The notes below the pieces were generated by a model. The model had not been told where the DNA came from and made no database searches. It saw only the letters and a program-made list of their open reading frames with translations. Shown here piece by piece: positions 8,619-15,926 of a DNA stretch of 41,619 nt. Position numbers and translations under genes: made by a program. The DNA is from Streptomyces sp. McG3 (GTDB lineage Bacteria > Actinomycetota > Actinomycetes > Streptomycetales > Streptomycetaceae). The stretch is taken from assembly GCF_018619185.1 (NCBI RefSeq), contig NZ_JAAXYC010000036.1, positions 1 through 41,619 on the forward strand. Direction: 5' to 3'. The first letter of the stretch is position 1. Every line of letters starts with the position of its first letter.

Positions 8619-9239
8619 GTGAATCAAGACCGCACCACAGGGACGCCGCGTCGGCGACCGGTCCAAAAGCGCAGCCTCGAACGCTTCGAACGACTCCTTG
8701 ACGCCTGCGCCGAACTCCTCGACGAGGTCGGCTACTCCGCACTGACCACCAAGGAGGTGGCGCGCCGGGCCGAAGTGCCGATCGGGACGCTGTACCAGTT
8801 CTTCTCCGACCGGGAGGGGCTGGTCGGAGCGCTCGCCGCCCGCAACCTGGAGTCCTTCCTGGGGCGGGTCACCGATCGCCTTGAGCGCGAGGCGCCCGAC
8901 GGGGTCGCGGGCATGGTGGAGGTGACCATCGACGAGTTCGTGGCCATGCGGCGCACGATCACCGGTTTCGGCGTGGTCGACTTCGGCGCGGTGGGCCAGG
9001 ACCACACCCTGGAGCCGGGCCGGGACAACAACACCGCGGTCGCCGGACAGCTGCGCGCGCTGACCGCCTCCCTGACCGGCGTCAAGGACGACACCGATCT
9101 GGAGCTCGCCTTGCGGGTGGCCCTGGAGTGCGCTGACGGCGTGCTGCAACTGGCCTTCCGCACGCACCCGCAGGGCGACCCCCAGCTGATCGCCGAGTGC
9201 AAGCGCGTCCTCAACAGCTACTTGAACGACCGGCTATAG
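8619..9239 (+). CDS. TetR/AcrR family transcriptional regulator
   Basis: A 206-residue regulator with a TetR-type N-terminal helix-turn-helix: RFERLLDACAELLDEVGYSALTTKEVARRAEVPIGTLYQFFSDREGLVGA spans about residues 22-70 (quoted in pieces: LTTKEVARRAEV is the HTH core and GTLYQFF is the recognition helix end). The C-terminal ligand/dimer domain is not classifiable by eye. Translation starts at GTG 8619. The gene is divergent from the GH1 beta-glucosidase and convergent with the MFS transporter. The position of the 8572-8592 repeat supports autoregulation and repression of GH1. The second copy before 14814 suggests control of the alpha-galactosidase operon. The effector is probably a sugar or glycoside, by inference from neighbours only. 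Confidence 0.9.
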   Translation: MNQDRTTGTPRRRPVQKRSLERFERLLDACAELLDEVGYSALTTKEVARRAEVPIGTLYQFFSDREGLVGALAARNLESFLGRVTDRLEREAPDGVAGMVEVTIDEFVAMRRTITGFGVVDFGAVGQDHTLEPGRDNNTAVAGQLRALTASLTGVKDDTDLELALRVALECADGVLQLAFRTHPQGDPQLIAECKRVLNSYLNDRL

Positions 9240-9265
9240 ATTTTGACGCTCTGTCAGCAGGCAGC

Positions 9266-10555
9266 TCAGCGAATGGACTTGACTCTCCAGACCAGTACCG
9301 CGCCGAGCGCCGACATGGCCGACGAGCACAGGAACAGCGAGCTGTAGCCGCCCGGACCTTCGAGCACGAGCGAGGCGATCGGGGGGACGAGCACGTACGG
9401 CAGGGACGTCATCAGGTTGGCGAGGGCCATGTCCTTGCCGCGGTCCGCCGACGCCGGGAGCACCTCGGTGACCAGGGCGGTGTCGACGGCCAGGTAGACG
9501 CCATAGCCGAGGCCCAGGATGACGGCCGCGATGAGCGTCATGGTCCACGTGGGCGACAGGGCGAGCGGAACAGCGGCGAAGGCCATCGTCAGGCCGCCGA
9601 GGAAGACCAGCATGCGTCGCTTGCCGAGCCGGTCGGAGAGCCAGCCGCTGAGGACGACGGTGGATAGCGTGGCCACGCTGTTGATGCCGATCACGATGAG
9701 CAGACCGTCCTCGGTGGACTGACCGGGGAACAGGCGCTCGTAGTGCAGGACGTCGTCGAGGAAGTACGGCAGGTAGAGGGTGCCCATGCCGTAGCCGAGA
9801 CCCATGATGAAGCGGGAGCTCATCGCCCAGACGAAGTCGGGGTGGGCACGCGGGCTGATCCGGTAGCCGTCCAGGAAGGCGCGCGGCGAGAACGGCTCAC
9901 GGTGCGCGTGGGGAAGCGGCAGGTCCTTCATCCTGAGCGCGAACAGCAGGATGAGCAGCGGCAATCCGGCCAGCAGCACGTACTGGGCGGGAAAGCCCGT
10001 GACCAGGCCGATCAGCAGGCCGCCCGCGATCAGGGCACCTGCCTGCGGGACCATCGCCCAGCCAAGGACCGCGCCGCGCTGCGTGACCGGGACCTGGTCG
10101 GGCACCACCGGGGAGAGCCCGGCGCCGATGATCATGAATGAGGCGGACAGGACGAGGGAGCCGAGCGCGAGCCCGGCGACCGTCGTCTGGAGGCCGGTGA
10201 AAACCAGCGTCGCCACACAGACCAGCGAGCCCGCGAGCAGCCACGGGCGTCGGCGGCCGAGCCGGCTGGTGGTGCGGTCGCTGAGCGCGCCGGCCAGGGG
10301 TGCGATGACGATGCCCGAGATCGCGCCCATCATGCTGACCCAGGCATAGCTGCCGACTTTGCCCGCCGGGTCGATCTGTGCGATCTGCTCGGGCATCAGG
10401 AACGTGGTCGGCACGTGCATCGGGATGAACACCCCGACGTTGGCCAGGACATACAGGGCGATCCAGCCGGGGCCGACCCGGCGGACGGGCTCGGCGAGGG
10501 CGTCGGAGCGCTCCGGCGACTCGGCGGGCTCGCGCTGCTCGGGGGCCGGGCTCAT
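9266..10555 (-). CDS. MFS sugar transporter (GPH/SLC45-like)
   Basis: A 429-residue major facilitator with about twelve hydrophobic segments. The loop motif between helices 2 and 3, GALSDRTTSRLGRRRPWLLAG, is typical of the glycoside-pentoside-hexuronide and sucrose-type (SLC45-like) transporters. The second half repeats it as GWLSDRLGKRRMLVFLGG. The start ATG at 10555 overlaps the GH36 stop codon as ATGA, so the two are translationally coupled. The frame is open far upstream but only inside GH36. Location in the operon with an intracellular alpha-galactosidase suggests uptake of alpha-galactosides or the products of the secreted upstream enzyme. The direct substrate is unknown. It ends 26 bp from the convergent TetR stop. 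Confidence 0.92.
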   Translation of the reverse strand: MSPAPEQREPAESPERSDALAEPVRRVGPGWIALYVLANVGVFIPMHVPTTFLMPEQIAQIDPAGKVGSYAWVSMMGAISGIVIAPLAGALSDRTTSRLGRRRPWLLAGSLVCVATLVFTGLQTTVAGLALGSLVLSASFMIIGAGLSPVVPDQVPVTQRGAVLGWAMVPQAGALIAGGLLIGLVTGFPAQYVLLAGLPLLILLFALRMKDLPLPHAHREPFSPRAFLDGYRISPRAHPDFVWAMSSRFIMGLGYGMGTLYLPYFLDDVLHYERLFPGQSTEDGLLIVIGINSVATLSTVVLSGWLSDRLGKRRMLVFLGGLTMAFAAVPLALSPTWTMTLIAAVILGLGYGVYLAVDTALVTEVLPASADRGKDMALANLMTSLPYVLVPPIASLVLEGPGGYSSLFLCSSAMSALGAVLVWRVKSIR

Positions 10556-12615
10556 CGGGGCAGCCTCCTGATGTGGACGAGCTCGCTCGTCCAGTCGAAG
10601 GGCAGCAGCGGCAAAAGGCCGTGGCTCAGCAGGACGGCGCCCTCGTGGACGGCGCCGGTGTCCTCGTTCCGGTAACGGGCGTCGGGGTCGAGGCCCTTCA
10701 GCCGGGTCCGGGCAGTGGTGCGGGTCAGCGCGGACGGCTGGAACTGGAAGACGACGGCCTCGTCCCGGGTGACGTACTGCACGGCGTCGTGATCGAGGCG
10801 GTACTGGACGCCGCCGTGCACCACGGGCCGGATCCGCTTGTACTGCCCCACCAGCATGCGGGCCCACTCCAGCTCCTCCTCGCTCCAGTTCCGCAGGTCG
10901 CCGCCGATGCCGAGGGCCCCGGCCATCGAGACGTGGAAGCGGTAGCGGATCGAGGTCGCGCGGGCGGTGTGGCTGTTCGGGCTGTCGGTGACCCAGGCGC
11001 CCATGGTCCGGGCGGGCAGCAGTTGTCCATGGCCGTGCTGGATCGCGACCCGGTCGGCAGCGTCCGTGTTGTCCGACGCCCAGATCTGGTCGGCACGGGA
11101 AAGGACACCGAGGTCGGCCCGGCCGCCACCGCCCGCGCAGGACTCCAGATACAGGCCGGGGCGGGCGGCGCGCAGCCGGTCCATCACCTCGTAGACCCCA
11201 CGCGTGTGCTCGATCCACATACGATCGGGGTCGGTGGCGCCGGGCTGTCCTGCCTCGCTGAAGGGCCGGTTCATGTCCCATTTCAGAAAGGCCACGTCCA
11301 GCTCGGTGACGGTCCTGACCAGCCATTCGACCGCCCACTCACGGACGTCGCGCCGGGCGAAGTTCAGCACGTGCTGGTTGCGGCGCTGCGTGCGGGTGCG
11401 GCCGTCCTGGCTCAGGATCCAGTCGGGGTGGCTGCGGAAGAGGTCGCTGTCCGGGTTCACCGCCTCGGGCTCGGCCCACAGGCCGAAGCCCATGCCCAGG
11501 GCACGTACGTGGTCGGCGAGCGGGCCGAGGCCGTGGGGGAACCGGTCGGGGTTGGGCCACCAGTCGCCGAGCCCGGCCGCATCGCTGGTACGAGCGCCGA
11601 ACCAGGCGTCGTCCACGACGAACACCTCGACGCCGAGACCCGCGGCCAGGCCCGCCAGTTGTCTCTGCTGCTTCTCACCGATGTCGAACCCGGTCGCCTC
11701 CCACGAGTTGAAGATCAGCGGGCGTTCGGCCGGGCGAGCGGGCAGCACCTCTCCTTCGACATAGGCGTGCCAGCGGCGACTGGTGCCGCCGAAGCCGTCG
11801 GGGGCGTAGAGGCCGGTGAAGACAGGGGTCTCCAGGTGCTCGCCGGCGGCCAGCTTCCAGATCAGACCCTCGTGGCCGAACCCGCCGGTCCAGGAGGCAC
11901 GGCCGTACGGATCGCGGCGCACGGTGATGCGGCGACTGCCGCTCCAGGCGAGAGCCGCGCTCCACACCTCGCCGTGTTCCTCGGCGGCATCTCGCGCGTC
12001 GAGCATCAGCCAGGGCCCCGCGTGCTGGCCCGTGATGCCCAGGCGGCTGGTGAACACGCTCTCCCCGACGGGCACGATGTCGCGCCGGAGCTGGAACTCC
12101 CGGCCCCACTCCCCCACCACGTGACTGACCCGGTAGTCGTCGCGGGCGGGCAGCGTCCAGGCGGCGGAGTCGAGGCGCAGGACGTCCACCTGCTCACCCG
12201 CGGTGAGGACGGCCCAACGCTCGATCTGGTCGTGGCCGTCCCGGATCCGGTAGTTCAGGTCCAGGGAGAGGCAGCGGACGCGGTCGGTGAAGGACAGCGT
12301 GAGCCTGCCTTCCTCGACCGCGTGCGAGACGAACCGCCACGCGAAGCCGCGGACCCCGTCGGCGAACCGGACGGTCAGCGACGGCGCCCCGAAGCGCAGG
12401 CCGCCCTCGACCGCGTACTCCTCTCCCCCGGGGTCGTCGCCGCCGGGGTCCTCGGCGGGCAGGTCGGCCGCGACGGCGACGGCCTGCTCCAGGCTCAGCG
12501 GCCGGCCCCAGTGCACGTGCCGGGGGACGTCGTCGGCGTCAAGGCGGAAGGCGTAGGAGGTGCCGGGCGTGCACAGCAGCCAGAGGCGGGCCGCGGAGTG
12601 GTGAGTGATCACGCG
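10552..12615 (-). CDS. GH36 family alpha-galactosidase
   Basis: A 687-residue family 36 glycoside hydrolase. The N-terminal beta-sandwich leads into a TIM barrel with EVFVVDDAWFGAR and FGLWAEPEAVNPDSDL. The nucleophile aspartate is in FLKWDMNRPF (D447). ESCAGGGGRADLG follows, and the acid/base aspartate is in WASDNTDA (D515). There is no signal peptide, so it acts on imported alpha-galactosides such as melibiose- or raffinose-type sugars. The ATG at 12615 begins the conserved part, although only a weak AAGG ribosome binding site is present. Its stop overlaps the MFS start. The upstream neighbour on the same strand is the secreted M19-like protein, 129 bp away, so all three probably form one operon. 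Confidence 0.95.
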   Translation of the reverse strand, partial: RVITHHSAARLWLLCTPGTSYAFRLDADDVPRHVHWGRPLSLEQAVAVAADLPAEDPGGDDPGGEEYAVEGGLRFGAPSLTVRFADGVRGFAWRFVSHAVEEGRLTLSFTDRVRCLSLDLNYRIRDGHDQIERWAVLTAGEQVDVLRLDSAAWTLPARDDYRVSHVVGEWGREFQLRRDIVPVGESVFTSRLGITGQHAGPWLMLDARDAAEEHGEVWSAALAWSGSRRITVRRDPYGRASWTGGFGHEGLIWKLAAGEHLETPVFTGLYAPDGFGGTSRRWHAYVEGEVLPARPAERPLIFNSWEATGFDIGEKQQRQLAGLAAGLGVEVFVVDDAWFGARTSDAAGLGDWWPNPDRFPHGLGPLADHVRALGMGFGLWAEPEAVNPDSDLFRSHPDWILSQDGRTRTQRRNQHVLNFARRDVREWAVEWLVRTVTELDVAFLKWDMNRPFSEAGQPGATDPDRMWIEHTRGVYEVMDRLRAARPGLYLESCAGGGGRADLGVLSRADQIWASDNTDAADRVAIQHGHGQLLPARTMGAWVTDSPNSHTARATSIRYRFHVSMAGALGIGGDLRNWSEEELEWARMLVGQYKRIRPVVHGGVQYRLDHDAVQYVTRDEAVVFQFQPSALTRTTARTRLKGLDPDARYRNEDTGAVHEGAVLLSHGLLPLLPFDWTSELVHIRRLPR

Positions 12616-12744
12616 CATCCTTGAAGGTGAGTGGGACCGGCCGGTCCTCGAAGGCGAGTCGGCACCGGGCGGATCAGGCAGCAGTCGCCGCAACCGGCCG
12701 GATCAGGCAGCAGCGCCGATCCGGCCGGTCTGTGCTGTACCGCC
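12616..12744. repeat. Intergenic tandem imperfect repeats
   Basis: Two repeat pairs fill this gap. A roughly 23-bp unit beginning TCCTTGAAGGTGAGT at about 12618 recurs as TCCTCGAAGGCGAGT at about 12643. A 15-bp unit, CGGATCAGGCAGCAG, occurs at 12670-12684 and again at 12699-12713. GGACCGGCCGGTCC at 12634-12647 is a perfect 14-bp palindrome. The unit nearest GH36 includes its weak ribosome binding site. The repeats could have formed by slippage or could hold an RNA structure between the two genes. No TGAG-N5-CTCA operator core was found here. Confidence 0.55.
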
Positions 12745-14814
12745 TCAGCCGGCGGCGTGGACGCCGACCTCGCGCAGCGAGTAGCCCCACTGGGTGCCGC
12801 GCGTCAGCCCCTTCACGCGTACGTAGCGCGCCTGGGCCGTGGCGAAGCGGGCCGTGTCCAGACCGCCGTCACCGACGTCGGTGGACCACACCGTCTTCCA
12901 GGCGGAGCCGTCGTCCGACACTTCGACGCGGTACGACTTCGCATACGCCCCCTCCCAGTCGACGGTGACACGCCCGACCGGCTTCGCCGAACCGAGATCG
13001 ATCCGCAGCCACTGGTCGTCATTCCACTCGCTGGCCCAGCGGGTGCCCGTGTCGCCGTCGACCGCCCTGTCGGGCTTGAAGTTCTCGAAGGGGTTCCACC
13101 ACTGTGAGGAGGACGCCGTGGCGGATGCGCCCTTGGCGAGGTTCTCCCCGGGCTCGTACTTCTCGGAACCGGCCCAGGTGCGCAGGTAGGACTCGGCGCC
13201 CGTGAACAGCTCATCGACGACCTTCTGGCCGCCGGCCCTCCCGATGTCCTCGATCCAGTCCGGGACCATGCCGTAGTGCGCGCCACCGGCGGTGTTGAAG
13301 TCCCATGTGCGCGATCCGGTGGTCAGTCTGTCGACGACCGAGCCGCCGTCCGTGCTGCGGAAGGGGTACTTCACCGGGTTCGGGGCGTCCGCGCCGCGAG
13401 GGGCCGGCCAGCCGCCGACGCCGTTCATGTCGGTGCCGTAGCCGTAGCCCACCTTGTACTTCTCGCGCAGCGCCCGGGTGCGCTCGGCCTCCTTGATGAA
13501 CCCCTCGGAGGCGCCCATGTACTGCGCGGCGAACCCGCCGAGCTTGTACAGGCGTTCGGTCCAGCCCAGGTCCATCCAGCTGTGCGAGGAGATGACGCCC
13601 GGATACGCCTCGGACTCCAGGATGTCGAAGGCCTGGCCCGCTGCCTTGACGCTCATGTGGTCGAGCTCCAGCATCATGCTGCGCTGCATCATTCCGCGCA
13701 CGGCATACGCGCCCAGGTCGGTCAGCCCGCGGGTGTTGCACTGCGCGTCCGCGTCGTACGAGGGGACGTCCACGCCCTGCGGGAGCCGCTTCTCCGCCTG
13801 CGGCGCGGCCGCGTTGCCGATGGGGTTGTCGTGCTGCGGTCCGCGGCAGGTCTCCGTCTTCCAGAACGTGCCCGTCGACAGGAACTGGCCCACGTTGATG
13901 GCCGTGCCGAGCGCACCGGAGTCGTAGCGCACGCCGCACAGGGCGTTGTCGAACTTGTGGCACAGGAACATGCTGCTGACGCCCAGTTCCTTCAGCTCGT
14001 CCAGGCCCTTGTCGATGTCCTCCCTGCTGCACTGCGCGACGTCCAGGATCTGCTTGCAGCCGAACGGCTCGGAGGTCTCCACTCCCAGGACGACGGCCAG
14101 CTTGCCCTGCTCGACGACCTGTCGGGCCTGCGCGCTGCTGGTGACGATGCGGAAGAAGCCCTTGCCCGGGCCGCCGTACATCTTGTCGATGTAGTCCTGC
14201 ATCGCGTACGTCTTCTTCGCCTCAAGACGGATGGCGTCCATCTCGTCGCAGCCGCGGTCCTTGAAGAAGTACACGGAGCAGATCACGCCGTTGGTGACCA
14301 GGTCGTTGACCAGCACGCGCTGGCCGCCGCGCCAGGCCCGCTCGATCCAGGCGTAGTAGTTCTGCTGGTGAGTCAGCGAGTCGTGGGCGGGCCAGTCCTT
14401 GAACGTGGGCCAACCGACGGGGTCGTGCCTGCCGTCGCCACCCTTGGTGATCATGTCGAAGACGGCGAGGGAGCCGTCGGGGTAGTGCTCGGGGCAGTCC
14501 TTGAGCGCGTCGGCCACGCCCTGCTCCGAGTACGGCTTGCCGCAGATCAGCCGGCCGCCGAAGCCCTCGTTGGACATGATGTGGTCGTGGGCGTCGACGA
14601 AGCCCCGGACGCGGCCCCGGGCGTCGGTGCCCTTGAAGGGCTCGCCCGTGACACCGATCTGCGAGTCGGGTGCGGGCCGTGCCGACGGCTCCCACCAGTT
14701 GGACTGTGCCGCGGAGCTGGGCGCCGGCCCGAGCACCAGGGCCAGCACGGCGAGCAGCAGCGACACGACCGTGACGGAACCGAGTCTGCGCCGCAAGGGT
14801 TGAACGATGGCCAT
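12745..14814 (-). CDS. Secreted M19 dipeptidase-like metalloenzyme with F5/8C domain
   Basis: A 689-residue exported protein. Residues 1-36 form a Sec signal peptide (RRR, a hydrophobic stretch, then SSAA). The catalytic part resembles renal dipeptidase (M19, amidohydrolase superfamily) in order: DAHDH at 74-78, GVETSE with E246, ELDHMS with H386, SSHSWMD with H411 and GTDMNG with D462. The M19 pattern is HxD, E, H, H, D. C-terminal residues about 553-688 form an F5/8 type C (CBM32-like, discoidin) domain with AVDGDTGTRWASEW and WLRIDLG. Many cysteines fit an extracellular location. It is the first gene of the GH36-MFS operon and has AAAGGAG before its ATG. An operator-like repeat lies directly upstream. 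The substrate is unknown. A sugar-linked or D-amino-acid-containing dipeptide is one possibility. Confidence 0.85.
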   Translation of the reverse strand: MAIVQPLRRRLGSVTVVSLLLAVLALVLGPAPSSAAQSNWWEPSARPAPDSQIGVTGEPFKGTDARGRVRGFVDAHDHIMSNEGFGGRLICGKPYSEQGVADALKDCPEHYPDGSLAVFDMITKGGDGRHDPVGWPTFKDWPAHDSLTHQQNYYAWIERAWRGGQRVLVNDLVTNGVICSVYFFKDRGCDEMDAIRLEAKKTYAMQDYIDKMYGGPGKGFFRIVTSSAQARQVVEQGKLAVVLGVETSEPFGCKQILDVAQCSREDIDKGLDELKELGVSSMFLCHKFDNALCGVRYDSGALGTAINVGQFLSTGTFWKTETCRGPQHDNPIGNAAAPQAEKRLPQGVDVPSYDADAQCNTRGLTDLGAYAVRGMMQRSMMLELDHMSVKAAGQAFDILESEAYPGVISSHSWMDLGWTERLYKLGGFAAQYMGASEGFIKEAERTRALREKYKVGYGYGTDMNGVGGWPAPRGADAPNPVKYPFRSTDGGSVVDRLTTGSRTWDFNTAGGAHYGMVPDWIEDIGRAGGQKVVDELFTGAESYLRTWAGSEKYEPGENLAKGASATASSSQWWNPFENFKPDRAVDGDTGTRWASEWNDDQWLRIDLGSAKPVGRVTVDWEGAYAKSYRVEVSDDGSAWKTVWSTDVGDGGLDTARFATAQARYVRVKGLTRGTQWGYSLREVGVHAAG

Positions 14815-14827
14815 CGCGTGCTCCTTT

Positions 14828-14848
14828 AATGTGAGCCGGGCTCATATT
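14828..14848. promoter_or_regulatory. Second copy of the TetR-type inverted repeat
   Basis: AATGTGAG, five bases (CCGGG), then CTCATATT form an inverted repeat with one mismatch in eight. The arm length, spacer length and TGAG-N5-CTCA core match the site at 8572-8592. It ends 14 bases upstream of the M19-like gene start and abuts its AAAGGAG ribosome binding site, so binding would block the operon 14814-9266. The regulator is inferred to be the TetR encoded at 8619. Confidence 0.65.
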
Positions 14849-14955
14849 CCGCTCTCAAGGTAGGGACGCGAGGCCGCGAGGCCAAGACCCTGGCGGGAGG
14901 ACACCGAAGATCCCGGCATCGAGGTGCGGTCACAACGGGACGAAGCGGGGTACGG

Positions 14956-15264
14956 TCACAGGTCCACCGCGGCACGACGCGGAGCAACCTGCCGCCATGG
15001 CCCCTTGGCGTGCCATCCGGTGGAGCAGTCCGTCATCCTGCGCTGCCGGGGACGCCGCCGCTTCGCGTACTCCTCCACCGTCAGCCGGCCCAGTTCACGG
15101 CGGGCCGCCGCCACGGTCGGCGCCGTGGTCTTCTTCTCCGCGTACAGCTGCGTAAGGCGCTCGATCGCATCGTCCTGCGTGGCGTCCAGCCCGGGAATCA
15201 TGCTCTGGCGCCGCACGGACCGGCGGAATTGGACTTTTGTACCCGGCACTTGGATGGTCCGCAC
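14956..15264 (-). pseudogene. Possible small hypothetical gene or gene relic
   Basis: A 102-codon minus-strand frame opening with GTG at 15264. Its centre, DAIERLTQLYAEKKTTAPTVAAARRELGRLTVEEYAKRR (positions about 15200-15080, quoted as DAIERLTQLYAEKK and RRELGRLTVEEYAKRR), has the balanced composition of a real helical protein. The ends are poor. There is no ribosome binding site at GTG 15264 or at the internal ATG 15201. Just upstream, another frame reads GYLLAEYRADHPSAG, as if an earlier part of the gene had been shifted. A decayed gene is the best reading. No family is recognised. Confidence 0.35.
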
Positions 15265-15347
15265 GATATTCGGCCAACAGGTACCCGCGGTTCACACGGG
15301 TCTGCTGTGATTCCCAGCGCTGAACATTCCCCCATCAGGAGGCGCTT

Positions 15348-15926
15348 GTGAATCTGGTCGTCAATGGAGACGCCGAGGCCGGGCCGGGCGGAACCGCCGA
15401 GCCGGTGCAGTCGGTCACCGGCTGGAGGATCACCCAGGGTGCCCCCGCGCTGGTCGGCTACGACGTGGGCGGCGGCTATCCGACCCCGTCCGACCCCGGG
15501 CCCGCCCGGCGCGGCAGCCGGTTCTTCTCCGGGGGCGCCAGCCGGCGGACGGCGTTGATGCAGGATGTTCCGCTGCCCCGCAGGGGGCCCACCGGGCAGG
15601 CCGCCGTCGACGCGGGCCGGGTCAGATACGCCGTCGGCGCCTGGCTCGGCGGATACGCCGCCCAGGAGGACGGTGTACGACTCTCCGTGGAGTTCCGGGA
15701 CCGCAGAGGGACGCCGGTCGCGCTGACCGTGCTCGGCCCTGTGACAGCGGGCGAACGGGGCGGACGTACCGGACTGGTCGAGCGCGAGGGGGAGGCAGCT
15801 GTGCCACCCGGAGCCCGGTCGGCGCGACTGCTGCTGGTCTTCACCCGGACCGGGAGCGGCACCTCCAACGACGGTTACGCGGACGCGGTTTCTCTCGCCC
15901 TGAACACCACTGGAGAGCGGTCATGA
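15348..15926 (+). CDS. Small beta-rich protein coupled to PhoD, unknown function
   Basis: A 192-residue protein starting at GTG 15348 with AGGAGG nine bases upstream. It opens with NLVVNGDAEAG, a pattern common at the start of carbohydrate-binding jelly-roll modules. Later segments such as VRLSVEFRDRRGTPVALTVLGP and RSARLLLVFTRTGSGTSNDGYADAVSLAL fit the same galactose-binding-like fold. No signal peptide is visible, which is odd for a protein that might bind an external polymer. Its stop overlaps the PhoD start as ATGA, so the two are translationally coupled and probably work together. It could travel with PhoD through the Tat pathway as a partner, but that is inference. Confidence 0.8.
   Translation: MNLVVNGDAEAGPGGTAEPVQSVTGWRITQGAPALVGYDVGGGYPTPSDPGPARRGSRFFSGGASRRTALMQDVPLPRRGPTGQAAVDAGRVRYAVGAWLGGYAAQEDGVRLSVEFRDRRGTPVALTVLGPVTAGERGGRTGLVEREGEAAVPPGARSARLLLVFTRTGSGTSNDGYADAVSLALNTTGERS

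Larger units (their letters stand above)
14815..15347. other. Intergenic region with operator and a degraded-looking frame
   Basis: This 530-bp gap separates the leftward M19-like gene from the rightward small gene at 15348. It holds the operator at 14828-14848 and a possible short minus-strand gene (14956-15264). Nothing else is recognised. No clear terminator or promoter consensus was seen before 15348, apart from an AGGAGG ribosome binding site. Confidence 0.5.

Noticed and set aside
10573..12624. A 683-codon plus-strand frame opposite the GH36 gene
   Set aside because: GH36 has its catalytic motifs on the minus strand. High GC leaves the antisense frame free of stops, and the encoded composition is not protein-like.
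15289..15300. GGTTCACACGGG before the PhoD operon as a PHO box
   Set aside because: Only one repeat unit is seen. The neighbouring 11-base windows do not match, and PhoP sites need at least two direct repeat units.
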